From contig OX485806.1 of NCBI GenBank assembly GCA_950295325.1, positions 808,001-872,000 of the forward strand: DNA of 64,000 nt. The letters are read 5' to 3'. Of this stretch, positions 22,855-34,714 are shown in pieces. The position numbers were made by a program, and so were the translations under genes. Numbering within the stretch: the first letter of the stretch is position 1; each line of letters begins with the position of its first letter. The notes below the pieces were generated by a model that was not told the DNA's origin, searched no databases, and saw nothing but the letters and a program-made list of their open reading frames with translations. Source of the stretch: Polytrichum commune (Eukaryota > Streptophyta > Polytrichopsida > Polytrichales > Polytrichaceae).

Positions 22855-24039
22855 AGGATGACGTTAAACACCCCCCCCCCAATGAACTTTCAGGGGGTGT
22901 CAGATCCAGGTTGGGGCAGCTCCGCAAAGTTTTTTTTCTCAAAATTTATGAACCCGACCGAAAATTGTTGCCCGCCCTCGCCCGACTTCGAAAAAACCAT
23001 TGCTCTCTCATTCTTGAAGGTCACTTATCCACAAATCCCATATTGAGTGCACTTCACCTTCAAGGTTCAAAATCCAATAAATATGATCACTTCCATTGAG
23101 TAAATAAGTAATTGATTGAGATTTCATTTTAAAAGTGAAATCATCAATAAAGCATGTAATTAATTTGAAGGTAATAAATATTACAAAATCCTCATTAAAA
23201 TTAAGGTTATTTTTTGTGACTTATAATTTGAAATTGTCTTTGTCATTCTAAAATTGAAACTTAAATTAGTGTGCTGATTTAGAATGTAGATTTTATAATA
23301 TTTCCGATAATGCCTTCTACCTCCAGAAGTATTCATATGCATTCAAACTGATTAAGTGTGATTGAATGTAATTAAGTATAATTAATCTTGATTAATCCTA
23401 ATTAAGCCCAATCCAGTCAGGAAGTATGTTTACCAAATTAATCAATCCTAATTAATTATAAATACACTTACTGGAATTAGTCATGATTTACTGGAATTAA
23501 TTCCAGTAATTATATTTTATAACTAATTAGGCTTGATTACATATAATCACGCTTAATTGTTTGAGTGCGTATGAATACTTCTGAAGGTAGAAGGCATTAT
23601 CTAAAATATTACAAAATAAACATACTAAATTAACACACTAATTTTAAGTTTCATTCTAGAATGAAAAAGACAATTTCAAATTACAAGTAAAAAAAAGTTA
23701 CCTTAATTTTAATGAGGGTTTTGTAATATTTTTGACCTTCAAATTAATTACACATTTTATTGATGATTTCACTTTTAAAATGAAATCTCAGTCAATTGTT
23801 AATTTACTCAATGAAAATGATCATATATATTGGATTTTGAACCTTGGAGATGAAGTGCACTCAATATGGGATTTGTGGATAAGTGACCTTCAAAAATGCA
23901 AGAGCAATGATTTTTTCGGAGTCGGGCGGGACGGGCAGCAGTTTTCGGTCGGGTTCAGAAAATTTAAAAAAACTCTGAGGAGCTGCCCCAGCCCGGATCT
24001 GACACCCCTGAAAGTTCGTGGGGGGTGTTTAACGTCCTC
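22855..24039. mobile_element. Long-TIR foldback element, Mutator-like, copy 2 (~1185 bp)
   Basis: The left end carries GACGTTAAACACC followed by a C-run, then GAACTTTCAGGGGGTG; the right end is the mirror (CCCCTGAAAGTTC, G-run, GGTGTTTAACGTC). Inside, ACCCGACCGAAAATTGTTGC and CCATTGAGTAAA recur in reverse near the right end. Flanking 9-mers are CTAATTTCA (22846-22854) and CTAATGTCG (24040-24048), 7 of 9 identical, consistent with an aged Mutator-type duplication. It is non-coding. Confidence 0.7.
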
Positions 24040-25980
24040 CTAATGTCGATGTCCAATCAACTAAAGAAAGCCAACCTCGGGCCTACATGGTACTATTTCA
24101 GTGCTTATATGGTAAAGGAATCAGAGGTACGCTCGTATACGAGAATTCCCTCTCTCCAGATTTGACGCGGACTAGTCCCGCTGTGAGCCTTCTTACCGTG
24201 TGAGTTGAAAACAATTCACCCGCTGTTTGTTGCCGAGTTGAAACATTTACCGACAATCCAGCTCAAACGTGCAACTTGACGTAAAGATGCCTCACGTGTA
24301 CTTACACCGAGCACCTAGCTGGAGATGCCGGTGCGGGATCACATCCATTGCTGGTGGCCATTGTTGACCTACGAGAGTAGAGTTAGAAACACCGATTGCA
24401 GGCTGATACTATCCAAGAAGTGGTTGTAGCAGGAGGTAGATTGGTGGTAGGTGTGTGACGAATGCTACGGTGGGTAAGTGGCGTCAGGATTCATCAATAT
24501 CAACACTCGCATACGTCCTCGGTTTCGACCGAAGGCAGGTGCAAGCTTTTTGTGGGGTGGAGTTGGGGTTTAGGATCAACACTTTGTGGTTTATGAAGGC
24601 GTTGGGAGAGTCCGGACCATACCTCTAACCAAGCGGGGCACTGGTGGCTTTGAGCTTGGAGATTGGGGAGGTGTTATGTGGGAGAGTTCGTGAGGGGTAG
24701 CGTGAGGATTTGACATCAACACATCTTGGGTTTCGAAGGCAGGTGCAAGCTTCTTGTGGGTAGATTTTGGGATTTGAGGGTTTTGATTCTTACTGTTTTC
24801 GAAGACATGTGCAAGCTTCCTGTGGGTAGATTTGGGCATTGAAGGAGCCGCAACACTTAGTGGTTTATGACGGCAGTGGCAGATGCCGGGCCATCCCTCT
24901 AATCTAGTGTTCACTGGTGTCAACTCGGAGATTGGAGAGATGTTATGCTGTAGGGACGTTTTTGTGGGAGGTGTAAGCTCTGCGGAGTAGGTTTGGGATT
25001 TAGGAGCAACACTTAATAAGTACCGTGTGCTGGAAAACCGGGTGCTTCATCTAGGTCCAAGAGCTGATTTGGATCGTGCAGCCGGTGCGAATCTATTGAC
25101 TTCGAGGGGTTGAGGCCTGAGGCGCCCGGGCCACTTTCGCAGGAAAGCTTGCAAAATCTGCGATCTGGAGGTTAATACCTTCATATTCGAGTTGGGGGAA
25201 GAGAACTTCGGGGTGACGTTGCTGGAGCACTGGATTCTCATTGGGGATTTGCAGTTTGATAACGAGCCGGGACAGGTAGTGCCCATTTCGAGTAAACTTC
25301 TGAGGGAGAAGTGCATAGATGGCAGGTGAGTTGGAAAGTGAGTTGGGTGGTGTTGCCATGAACTCCGGTGGGTTATCGAGCGATGTTGGTGTTCGGGGTT
25401 TAAACCTAGAAAACTTGAACTGTGACCCCCTCTTATGCGCAAAAGTTGATGGCGAATACTTGAAAGTTCGAGTTTCTGAGTGGGATCATTGAATCGTGTG
25501 ACATATCTGGAAGACTTGTTTGCACATATTTGACATGCTATCAGTTTGCAATGGTTTAGTACAACCTCAGACTAATAGACTATTTTCATGTCTCTGAGAA
25601 TCTAGCTAAGCGGAGATTGTGCTCACTGCAAGCAGCAGGAAGTATATAATAGGTCAGAGTATTTCGTCACCAAAATCTGCATAGGGGATATAGGTCAGAT
25701 AAACATACTTAATCTGTGATGAGCAAGCATGTTTGGAGAATGTCGGCCCATTTAAAATGGGACTGTCAGAGTTTCTGGTAACAAGATTGCTGTGAGTTCC
25801 AGGTTAAGAGTACCGACTTAATATGGCTAATCCATGTGCTTAGAAATTGCTTAATGATGAAATTTCCTTTCATTGTAAAGCGAGTTAGTGAAACTATTAT
25901 AAAATGAATATGACCCCAATTCTGAGAATTTGAAATTTGAGGAAACCTTCCAGAGGATGTGCATTGACAAGCTTGTACTT
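24040..25980. other. Non-coding stretch with imperfect direct repeats at about 24510-25010
   Basis: A phrase around GGTGCAAGCTTCTTGTGGG occurs at about 24537, 24742 and 24808, with flanking ACACTT-GTGGTTTATGA and GGAGATTGG-GAGGTGTTATG segments also duplicated. It looks like a decayed tandem duplication of about 200-300 bp. Minus-strand frames at 24591-24923 and 25047-25442 are Ser/Pro-rich by composition only, with no domain; I do not call them genes. Confidence 0.45.
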
Positions 25981-26306
25981 TGAGAATTTGTGCTGCAAGC
26001 AGAACTCGACTTGGGGTTTGCGCAGAATGATCTTTTCGCGCCGTGTTGGAGGTATTTGTGACTTGATCTGTTCAGGAGATGCTGAAAGCACGTTTGTGAT
26101 GAGTCGCAGGTTGTGTTCAGGAGGGGCTCGTGCAAGGGTAATTCGGATTCAACCTCGGACGGTAGACGTGAGAATCTTGTGATGTCGTTGCCTGAAGCTG
26201 AATCTTTGTAAAGACTGTTCTTAGAACCCTGGAGGGCAGGAGGTTACCGTCGCAGCGGGCACCGTTGCTTCGGTTGTCAGATGATGGTAGTGCGGATCTG
26301 AAGGAA

Positions 26307-27776
26307 ATGACAATGAACGCGGCAACGAATGGTACAGTACACACTCCTTTGCACCAAGCCATTATTGCTAATGACGTCGTGGAGGTGGAGAGGCTGTTGA
26401 CTACAGGAGGCATAGATGTGAATGCCGTGGGGGAGTATGAGAAGAGGCCGTTGCACGTCGCCGCCGAAATTGGAAACTTAGAGATTGTTCGGGTGTTGCT
26501 GGCGTATAAAGCAACAGATGGAAATCGTCTTGTTGGGGTTGACATCAACGCTGCAGACACCATGGGGAGCACGCCCCTTCACTATGCTGTTGAGAAAGGG
26601 CATGAGGCTGTGGTGAGGGAGCTCTTGGATGGAGAAGAAATTAACCCTAATGCCACTGCGGAGCATAACGACAGCAAGACGCCGTTGCACATCGCAGCCG
26701 AAAAGGGAAGATTGGGAATTGTCCAAGCGTTGTTGAATTCAAGGCACATGATTAACGTCAACGCTGGAGATAGGTTGGGCAGCACAGCGCTTCATCACGC
26801 TGCGGTTGGCGAGAGTGAGGAGGTGGTGGAGGAGCTCTTGAGTTATTGCAAGTTACACGACTTGGATAATGCACCCAAAAACAAAAGACGAGCCTCACCT
26901 CTGCATTTGGCTGCGTTGTTCGGAAGGCACAAAATAGTCAGCAAGCTAATGGCTGCCGGGTTGCCAGTGAACAAAACCGCGCTTTCGAGGCACACTCCTC
27001 TCCACTTCGCTGTCCAGTCAGGCTCCTGGGAAACTGTGAGGGTGTTGCTCAAGGAAAGTGAGGATCTGAAAGTGAGTGAGGCGGATTGGAAGGGCCTCAC
27101 ACCTGTGGAGTATGCCAGGCAAGCATGCAAGACAAACAAAAACGGGTTCAGACCGGAATCCCTTCCACCACAGAAAAGCCCTCAAGAAGATGCTCAAAGA
27201 ATGATGCAGATGTTGGAGGGATTTGATGTGGAAGGCTTGCGAAATGACCGGCGGTCTTACATAGACTCTGCAAATGCCATTCTCGTGGGCGCTGCATTGA
27301 TCGCCAGCATTGCCTTCACATCGTGGTTGCAGCCTCCTCTAGGTTTCCAATTAGAAAATACTCTTCCCTATTCCAATGTGTATTTATATGGAGCGGCTAT
27401 GAAATCATTCTGGATCTTCAACAGTCTCTCCTTTTTCTTTGCAATTTCGAGCTTCGTCACTGGAGCGGATGCAGCCTTACCACAAAGATTTGGGGGACAG
27501 GTGGAAGCAGTGACAAAAGTGCGCATTGATGTCATTAGAGCCTCCAAATTCTTGTTTGTGGCAGTTGTGTGCATAATACTAGCATTCATATGTGCTGGAT
27601 TTGCCGACTTACAAGCACTTCCCAAGAGCTCAATAGGGTACATGATTGCCCCTGGGGTGGTCGGAGGACTTCTGTGTGGCTATGTTCTGCGTCTATACAT
27701 TCTCAAAATCCGAGATGCCCAAGATTCAAATTCAAACGGACCAGGATCAGTGTACAAATTAGTGCCACTGACCTAG
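26307..27776 (+). CDS. Ankyrin-repeat PGG-domain membrane protein, copy B (intact)
   Basis: An open frame of 489 residues from the first in-frame ATG (MTMNAATNG); the frame is open 42 bases further upstream but without an ATG. Eight ankyrin cores follow: TPLHQA (~14), RPLHVAAEIGNLEIV (~48), TPLHYAVEKGHEAVV (~94), TPLHIAAEKGRLGIV (~130), TALHHAA (~167), SPLHLAALFGRHKIV (~200), TPLHFAVQSG (~235) and TPVEYA (~275). Then comes a PGG domain with NAILVGAALIASIAFTSW at ~330 and three more hydrophobic helices (FWIFNSLSFFFAISSFV, FLFVAVVCIILAFICAGF, YMIAPGVVGGLLCGYVL). The plan is that of plant ankyrin-PGG proteins (ACD6-like), with cytosolic ankyrins that bind partners and a four-helix membrane anchor. 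It is the only copy of the three without a break. Its ankyrin half is nearly identical to copies A and C, but its last ~130 residues are clearly different. Expression is unknown. Confidence 0.9.
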   Translation: MTMNAATNGTVHTPLHQAIIANDVVEVERLLTTGGIDVNAVGEYEKRPLHVAAEIGNLEIVRVLLAYKATDGNRLVGVDINAADTMGSTPLHYAVEKGHEAVVRELLDGEEINPNATAEHNDSKTPLHIAAEKGRLGIVQALLNSRHMINVNAGDRLGSTALHHAAVGESEEVVEELLSYCKLHDLDNAPKNKRRASPLHLAALFGRHKIVSKLMAAGLPVNKTALSRHTPLHFAVQSGSWETVRVLLKESEDLKVSEADWKGLTPVEYARQACKTNKNGFRPESLPPQKSPQEDAQRMMQMLEGFDVEGLRNDRRSYIDSANAILVGAALIASIAFTSWLQPPLGFQLENTLPYSNVYLYGAAMKSFWIFNSLSFFFAISSFVTGADAALPQRFGGQVEAVTKVRIDVIRASKFLFVAVVCIILAFICAGFADLQALPKSSIGYMIAPGVVGGLLCGYVLRLYILKIRDAQDSNSNGPGSVYKLVPLT

Positions 27777-27789
27777 ACTCCAGCATGAA

Positions 27790-30270
27790 TTTAATCTAGC
27801 TCCTGATTAGGCCAGGCAACTATCCACATGTGGGTTCAAGTCCACCTTCAAAGTGGTACGGCCTTACCGTGGTTCGCATGGTTAAATGAACCGATGACCA
27901 ACAGGAAATCATTTTCTTTTCTTCCTCTGTTATCTAATAATGGCCAGAAATTTAGACTAGGAGACCGCTAATTTCTCGTCATCCTGTGGGGGGAACGCTT
28001 CAGGTTGGCCTCTGCAGCATGTGAAGAATCTGTTGCATCGTTTACAACAGATCGGTTATCAGAAGCTGCACAATATCGACTATTGGGGTATGCCACATTA
28101 CCATTAAGTGCATATGGATAGTCTTTCAGTGCGGCTGTCTCAGGAGGTTTTGAAAGCCAGTGCTGATGTGATTTTGTAGAGTTCATTTAATTATCTAGAT
28201 TCATGTCGTTGAGAGTTCCATTTTCCGACTCATATAAGATGGTATACACATTCTACAAGCACCTGCACTTAGTTTAGCACACATTTGTAGCAGACCTGAA
28301 GTCCGTGTGCACTCTTGCTCCGTGTGGTATGTGAAACCAAGCCTTCAGCCAGTCTAGTGTAGCAGACGCGTGAGGTATTAAATACCAAACATGTCGTCCA
28401 CTGTAACCTAAGATGAGAGGACATCCTACATTGTTTCAGAATTGCATATTAGAATCATTGTTAGTTTAAATGATTAGCATTGTAGAAGAACTTAGAAGCT
28501 AAGTTATAAAACTATCTTGGAAGGATGAATGTTCACTCAGAGGGTGAATGTACCCAAAGGAGCCGTCTCTCCCGATGATACAACCCTTGTGGAAGATTAG
28601 CAACTACACTTCTGTCTGTAGAGTTTCCATGTATGCAAGTTGCTAATTACTCGATGATGAAGTGTAGAGTTTAAAGATCATGGCGTATATCAATGTGTAA
28701 ATTGTATGTGAGCTTCTCTGGTTCTATGAAACAATAAGAATGAATAAAGAACTTACATTTTGGTCCTGCTGGTGAACTTTTGGTTTAAGATACATCGACA
28801 TGATATGTGTCTGTAATCTTCAAGGAAGACTTGCCATCACTATCACAACTGAAACAGACGGTTGTCTCCCACTCCACAGTACATTACTCAATTTGTTTTT
28901 ATGTGTGTCTTTCAAGGGAGTGTGAACTCTAGCAAATTTCACTGTGCCTCGTCGCTGTCATGACTCATCACATTAATTCTATTGTATATTGATTGGTAGC
29001 TGGGCCAAGAAATCATGGCACTCATGAAAGTTGAAAACATTGAGAACTCCTTAAGCTCATATTTCTTTCTTAACGATTCGACCCTCAACTTAGCATCGAA
29101 GACCGCGAATTAATCTAGTGAGTTTAAGTTGAGACGATTTAACCACAAACTTGTGATAGACATGTTTTCTACCCCCTTGCTATGGGTGCCACGAATTAAG
29201 TCTAGAAGTTGCATAGAACACTTCTTCAAATTCCACATGTTTAATATCAAATTCATTTTTATTTCCGTTCAAGTTAGCACCATTAGTGTAAATCAACTTG
29301 TATCCACTATGCTATATTGGGCATGTTATTCTAGGACCCTTTTTCCATCCATGCCTCGAATCCCAAGCCCTTAACAAATATCTTATGTGTAGTGTGAAAA
29401 ACAATTTCTATGTTGCATGCACTTAAGCTAACTATAAGTGTCGGGATTTGAATGAGAGCGCTTGCCACTTGCAAGCTTCAATGGTGCTACGGAAAGTCAT
29501 TTTTTTATAAGAACAGCAGTCCAAATTGTCGCCAATTGAAACAAACCAAAAGTACTTGTAAACCTCAATGATCGTGTTCTACAACTTTCCTTACATCATT
29601 GTAGCCTGATATTTGCATGGTGCAGAGGTTGATCTAAAATGGATCTAAAATGTAAGAGTAGATGTCGTCGTCTACGTCATGGAAGACATCAAGGAGTTTG
29701 GTGGTTTAGTCAGATGCATGTCCTCTCTACAACACAAAGTGTTTCTTCTTGAAAGAATGGTCTCTATGTAAAGTCCAAGCTCGCTTACAAAGGAATTCAA
29801 CCAATCTCAAGAAATTCCTCCGATCACAACAATGATGACTAGTGATCTTGTACAAAAGGTAGTTTAAGCTAAAACAATAGACATATGCCCATACTAAGCA
29901 AGGGTTGCCTGAGAGGAATACCTTGTCCTTAAACCAATGTTGTAAGATGAATACCTTGCCCTCCGGGTTTACGGTGCACTGATGATCTTGGGAGGTGATT
30001 TGAAAAACTATCATTTTGGAAGGTTTTTGAGAAGGGCATTTGAGAAGGGTACAAAGAAGATAAATACAATATTTCATTCAAGTGTGTTTTTGACAATCTA
30101 CCATATATTGTTGGCTAAATTTGGTGAACCTCCCGTGGAATTATATGCACTTAAGCTAGGGTTTCCAACAACGAGTTGCCCACCTACCTTTCTCACCTAC
30201 CCTCCTCTTGGTTCGTCAATCAAGAAACCTTACTTTCTTGACACATGGTTGAACAAGGATTTGACACTTG
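27790..30270. other. Non-coding stretch downstream of copy B
   Basis: No domain is visible in any frame. A 116-residue minus-strand frame at 29727-30077 and a 99-residue plus-strand frame at 29982-30281 overlap each other and resemble no known family. Copy B untranslated sequence probably occupies the first part. Confidence 0.4.
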
Positions 30271-30282
30271 AAACAAAATAAC

Positions 30283-31019
30283 CCGGGGGGTGGACTCTTC
30301 ATTGGGAACCTAAATAACATACGTGGGTCACTATGAAATTAAACCCCGTTAGATACGAAAAGTTTAGAGAAAAAAAATGGTATACGTTCTACCATCATAA
30401 TAGAAAATGGACTCATGTTTTATACTAAGCTTTTCAATCTAATGTCATGAATGCCTCCACTACATATACAAAGTCTAAATCATGAACCAAATAGGCCTTT
30501 CATAACATATATAATCCACTTTCAATTCCCAATGAAAAAGTCATTGAACATTTTTCCATCCATAGTATGTAACTCAATGATTGCATCAAAACAAACAAAG
30601 ACAACAACACAATAACTTAGCCACAATCCGAAACAAAACAAAAAAAGCTCAAGGGAGCCCATGAGAGCTCTAAGAGCCTCCAACTTGTAACAACCTAGAA
30701 CCCCAAATGCAATACCATAACAAGAATGGACAACCATAACATTGTGAACTATTACCATATGACAACAATGAATAAAAACAAAAATTGGATGAACCTTACA
30801 CATCTAATATCAATTTTTTTTCTTTTCTTTAAACCTTAGAGCCCCCTTTTACACATCCCCCTCTTTACTTCGAAATTCTTAATAGCCTTTCTAAATGTAC
30901 ACACTTGAGAAAAAGAATAGCTCTCCCTTATGTATACTATGTAAGCTAATGCCTCAAAAAATTCCCCTTCTTACACTCACGTTAGTTTGTAGTGGTATGA
31001 AGAGTCCACCCCTAGTAGG
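30283..31019. mobile_element. Mutator-like MITE with a perfect 9-bp target duplication
   Basis: The 9-mer CAAAATAAC occurs immediately before (30274-30282) and after (31020-31028) the element. The ends share GGGGTGGACTCTTCAT as inverted repeats: near 30287-30302 on the plus strand, and as ATGAAGAGTCCACCCC near 30998-31013. The interior is AT-rich and non-coding. A 9-bp duplication points to the Mutator superfamily (MULE-MITE). Confidence 0.75.
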
Positions 31020-31280
31020 CAAAATAACAACCATGTGGAAGGCATCATGAGGTCTACCTCAATGGGGAACCCAGGACATCCCAACTTCACCAAAAATTGC
31101 ATTTGATGCTCTCAAAAGGCGCCTTTCTTGCTAAAGAGTGGAACTCTTTGTACCTCACGGAAAAAGAAATAGCTTACCTCAAAGACATCCCACCCATGAA
31201 TGTGAAGCGTACTTGAAGCAACCATTGACACCACTCCAGTCTCCAACGCAAATTCATGTACTTTTAGTCTCATGTTGTCG

Positions 31281-32703
31281 TCAAGCACGGATCTCCCGAT
31301 AGTATATTCTCATGCCAAACACGCAAGGAAATGCTCCAGCCACCGCAGTAGCTAGCATGTACCCCCAATCCTGGGGTATTGAGGGTAAGTCTGCGAAACC
31401 GGCACAAATAAACGCCACAACTATGCAAGCGACTGCGACAATTAAGAAGTATGAGGCTCTAGTAACAGCAAGGAACATAAGATGATTTGTTTCCACCTGG
31501 TCCTTAAATCTTTTGGGAAAACCCACAGCAGCTCCCAAGAGAAAACTTCCGATTGCGAAAAAGAAGGACATACTGTTAAAAACCCAAAATGCTTTCATAG
31601 CATTACTATGAAAATACGCAAAGGGGCTATAAGTGTTCGGTGGAGCGGCGGGGCTCAGATCCAAGAATTGACTGCTGTAGGTAGGTTGAAACCCAAGGGG
31701 AGGCTGCAACCACGATGCGAACGCAATGCTGGCAATCAATGCAGCGCCCACGAGAATGGCATTGGCTGCGTCTACGCTAGACTGCCGGTCATTTCGCAAG
31801 CCTTCCACATCAAATCGATGCAACAACTGCATAATTTTTTGAGCATTTATATGTCGTGGAAGGGATCTGAACCCGTTTCCGTTTATCATGTATAACTCCC
31901 TGGCATACTCCACAGGTGTGCAGCCCTTCCAATCCACTTCACTCACTTTCAGATCCTCACTTTCCTGGAGCAACACCCTCACAGTTTCGCAGGAGCCTGA
32001 CATGACAGCGTAGTGGAGAGGAGTGAACCTCGGACGCGCGGTTTGGTTCACTGGCAACCCGGCAGCCACTAGCTTGCTGACTATTTTGTGCCTTCCGAAC
32101 AACGCAGCCAAATGCAGAGGTGAGGCTCGTCTTTTGTTTTTGGGTGCATTATCCAAGTCGTGTAACTTGCAATAACTCGAGCTCCTCCACCACCTCCTCA
32201 CTCTCGCCAACCGCAGCGTGATGAAGCGCTGTGCTGCCCGACCTATCTCCAGCGTTGACGTGAATCATGTGCCCTAATTTCAACAACGCTTGGACAATGC
32301 CCAATCTTCCCTTTTCGGCTGCGATGTGCAACGGCGTCTTGCCGTCGTTATGCTCCGCAATGGCATTAGGGTTGATGTCTACTCTAGCCAAGAGCTTCGT
32401 CACCACAGCCTCGTGCCCTTTTTCAACAGCATAGTGAAGGGGCGTGCTCCCCATGGTGTCTGCAGCGTTGACATCAACCCCAACAAGATGATTTCCATCT
32501 GTTGCTTTATACGCCAGCAACGCCCGAACAATCTCTAAGTTTCCAATTTCGGCGGCGACGTGCAACGGCCTCTTCTCATACTCCCCCACGGCATTCACAT
32601 CTATGCCTCCTGTAGTCAACAGCCTCTCCACCTCCACGACGTCATTAGCAATAATGGCTTGGTGCAAAGAAGTGTGTACTGTACCATTCGTTGCCGCGTC
32701 CAT
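31281..32703 (-). pseudogene. Ankyrin-repeat PGG-domain protein, copy C (frameshifted)
   Basis: Minus-strand paralogue of copies A and B. From the ATG at 32703 (MDAATNG) the ankyrin cores run as TSLHQA, RPLHVAAEIGNLEIV, TPLHYAVEKGHEAVV, TPLHIAAEKGRLGIV and TALHHAA. At about 32178 this copy reads GAGCTCGAGTTATTG where A and B read GAGCTCTTGAGTTATTG, a two-base loss. The frame then stops at 32149, while the rest continues in another frame from about 32170 (SPLHLAALFG, TPLHYAVMSG) to a PGG domain (NAILVGAALIASIAFASW and helices close to those of copy A), ending at 31281. Similarity to copy A continues about 130 bp past the stop, to about 31146. This break is independent of the one in copy A. Confidence 0.85.
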
Positions 32704-33457
32704 TGTCACTTCCTTCAGATCCGCACTACCATCATCTGACAACCGAAGCAACGGTGCCCGCTGCGACGGTAATCTCCTGCCCTCCAAGGTTCTAAGAACA
32801 GTCTTCACGAGGATTCAGCGTCCGCCGACGACATCACAAGATTCTCACGTCTACCATCCGAGGTTGAATCGGAATTACCCTTGCACAAGCCCCTCCTGAA
32901 CACAACCTGCGACTCATCACAAACGTGCTTTCAGCATCTCCTGAACATATCAAGTCACAATACCTCCAACACGGCGCGAAAAGATCATTCTGCGCAAACT
33001 CCAAGTCGAGTTCTCCTTGTAGCACAATTCATCTCAGCTTACATAGCACAAGTCTGTCAGCGCAATTCCTCTGGGAGATTCCCTGAAGTGCTAAAATGCT
33101 CAGATTTCAATCACTCCAACGCCATTCACATCTGATCATTGCGTTCATGGTCACTTTCTATGTTGAATCCCTACTGCGTCGCTGCTCCTTAGGTTAGGCT
33201 GTGTAGCTTGACTTGAAAGAATTCAAAGCCCCAAAGTTCACAAAGATGTGCCGAGTTTAGTAAGTATACCTGGCAGATTGCTTCAAGCTCCCCTGACAAC
33301 GAGAAGCCGAGGCATTTTGTCGGTAAAGTATGAAGACCCATTTGATTGCTGCCATTATGCCATACCGTGACACAACTAATTTTGAATCTACTGGCTGACA
33401 ATTATTTTGAGGACTGATGCCCTCGCAGAGTTTCAGAGGTCTTTTTACGGTCGATGC

Positions 33458-33684
33458 CATTACACTATTTCTGGTATTTAGTGTCACTTACTATTCGGAG
33501 TTACATTGTACTATGACTTTTAATTATAGATCTTATTCTTTATCAACAAAGGTCAAATTGGTTGTTTGGAAACTATAGAACATTAACATCTTTACTTGGT
33601 AAAAAATTATGCTAACAATAAATTGTTATACATATGCGTAACTTCGAATCGTGAGTGACACTAAATAACATAAACGGTGTAGTG
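33458..33684. mobile_element. MITE with CACTA-like ends, copy 2
   Basis: The left end is CATTACACTATTTCTGG with TATTTAGTGTCAC; the right end, reversed, is CACTACACCGTTTATG with TTATTTAGTGTCAC. The ends match those at 13438-13920, but the interior is shorter (227 bp in total). No clear target duplication was found. Confidence 0.6.
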
Positions 33685-33790
33685 AGAAAAGCAAGGTCAT
33701 ACTTCCACGGAAATCGGCACTAAAAATGTGAAATTATTGTAAACTAACATGTGTAAGGTTCCAAGGACTCGAAGTTGCCAGGCAAGGTTA

Positions 33791-34185
33791 GAGCATCCTC
33801 AGTCGGTCTAGGTAAAGCTCACTGCAAACCAAGACCTATCTTGCTTAAAATTGCTCAAAATTTAGAGGGAGTGCACCAAATCTTGCTTAAAAATGGACAA
33901 ATCCTCCCACACTCCCTCTAAATGTCAAAAATTTGGAGGGAGTGTGGGAGGATCTTTCCATTTTAAAGCAAGATTTGGTGCACTCCCTCTAAAATTTGAA
34001 AATGTGGTGTTTTCAATGAGGGATTTCACCTACGTCAAATTTTTACAATTCTTTTTTCTTGAAAAATATCTCACGTTTATTTAGGTGTGCTTCTAATGAT
34101 GGTAATTTCAGTTTCTAATTTTAGGTCAGTCAAAAGATAGGTTTTGGTTTGCAGTGAGCTTTACCTAGACCGACTGAGGATGCTC
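33791..34185. mobile_element. PIF/Harbinger-like MITE with ~40-bp terminal inverted repeats
   Basis: Starts GAGCATCCTCAGTCGGTCTA then GGTAAAGCTCACTGCAAACC and ends with the exact complement. TTA occurs on both sides (33788-33790, 34186-34188). A second, inner inverted repeat (GGAGTGTGGGAGGAT and GGTGCACTCCCTCTAAA, each with its complement) makes the whole 395 bp fold on itself. It is non-coding. The ends look well preserved, so the insertion is fairly young. Confidence 0.85.
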
Positions 34186-34461
34186 TTAGATACCCACCTC
34201 TTTGAGTTGGGGCCCTACCGTTATTGGCCGAGGTGAAAAAACAAGTTGGATTTTACCATGTAGGTTTTCCTTTGTGGATAATTTGACCTTGATATTAGCA
34301 TCAGAGGTTCTCAATAATTATTCTAGTGAGATCCACTTGAGGTAAAACAACCACAACCTTGTGGACTCATGTTTTTGCTAGACCTCCTTTACCTTGGTAA
34401 TAACCTTTACGGTGGGGCCCAACTCAAAGAGATGGGTGTCTACAGTTTATGTACTTTGAAG

Positions 34462-34709
34462 ATTACATTGTTTTGTCTAATTAGTGTGAGCTACACTAAT
34501 TCCCAATTACCCACACTATTTTATTTTTATTATAATTTGAAGTGGTCCACTATAATTTCCAATGTGAAAAATTAGTGGGGGTTTTTTCGTGTGCTTATTT
34601 GGATGAAAATTCAAGACAAGGCAAGTATTGTAAAATTAACATGGGCCACACTAAATTCCAACCCACATGAATTTCCCACCCATACTAATTAGACAAAACA
34701 ATGTAGTTA
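34462..34709. mobile_element. Inverted-repeat element of about 248 bp (MITE candidate)
   Basis: The left end ATTACATTGTTTTGTCTAAT is repeated in reverse at the right end (CTAATTAGACAAAACAATGT). TGAAG flanks it on both sides (34457-34461, 34710-34714). A 5-bp duplication does not single out a superfamily. It is non-coding. Confidence 0.55.
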
Positions 34710-34714
34710 TGAAG

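Noticed and set aside
24591-25442. Two minus-strand Pro/Ser-rich frames as genes
   Set aside because: They lie in a region of decayed direct repeats, have no domain or splice context, and match composition only.
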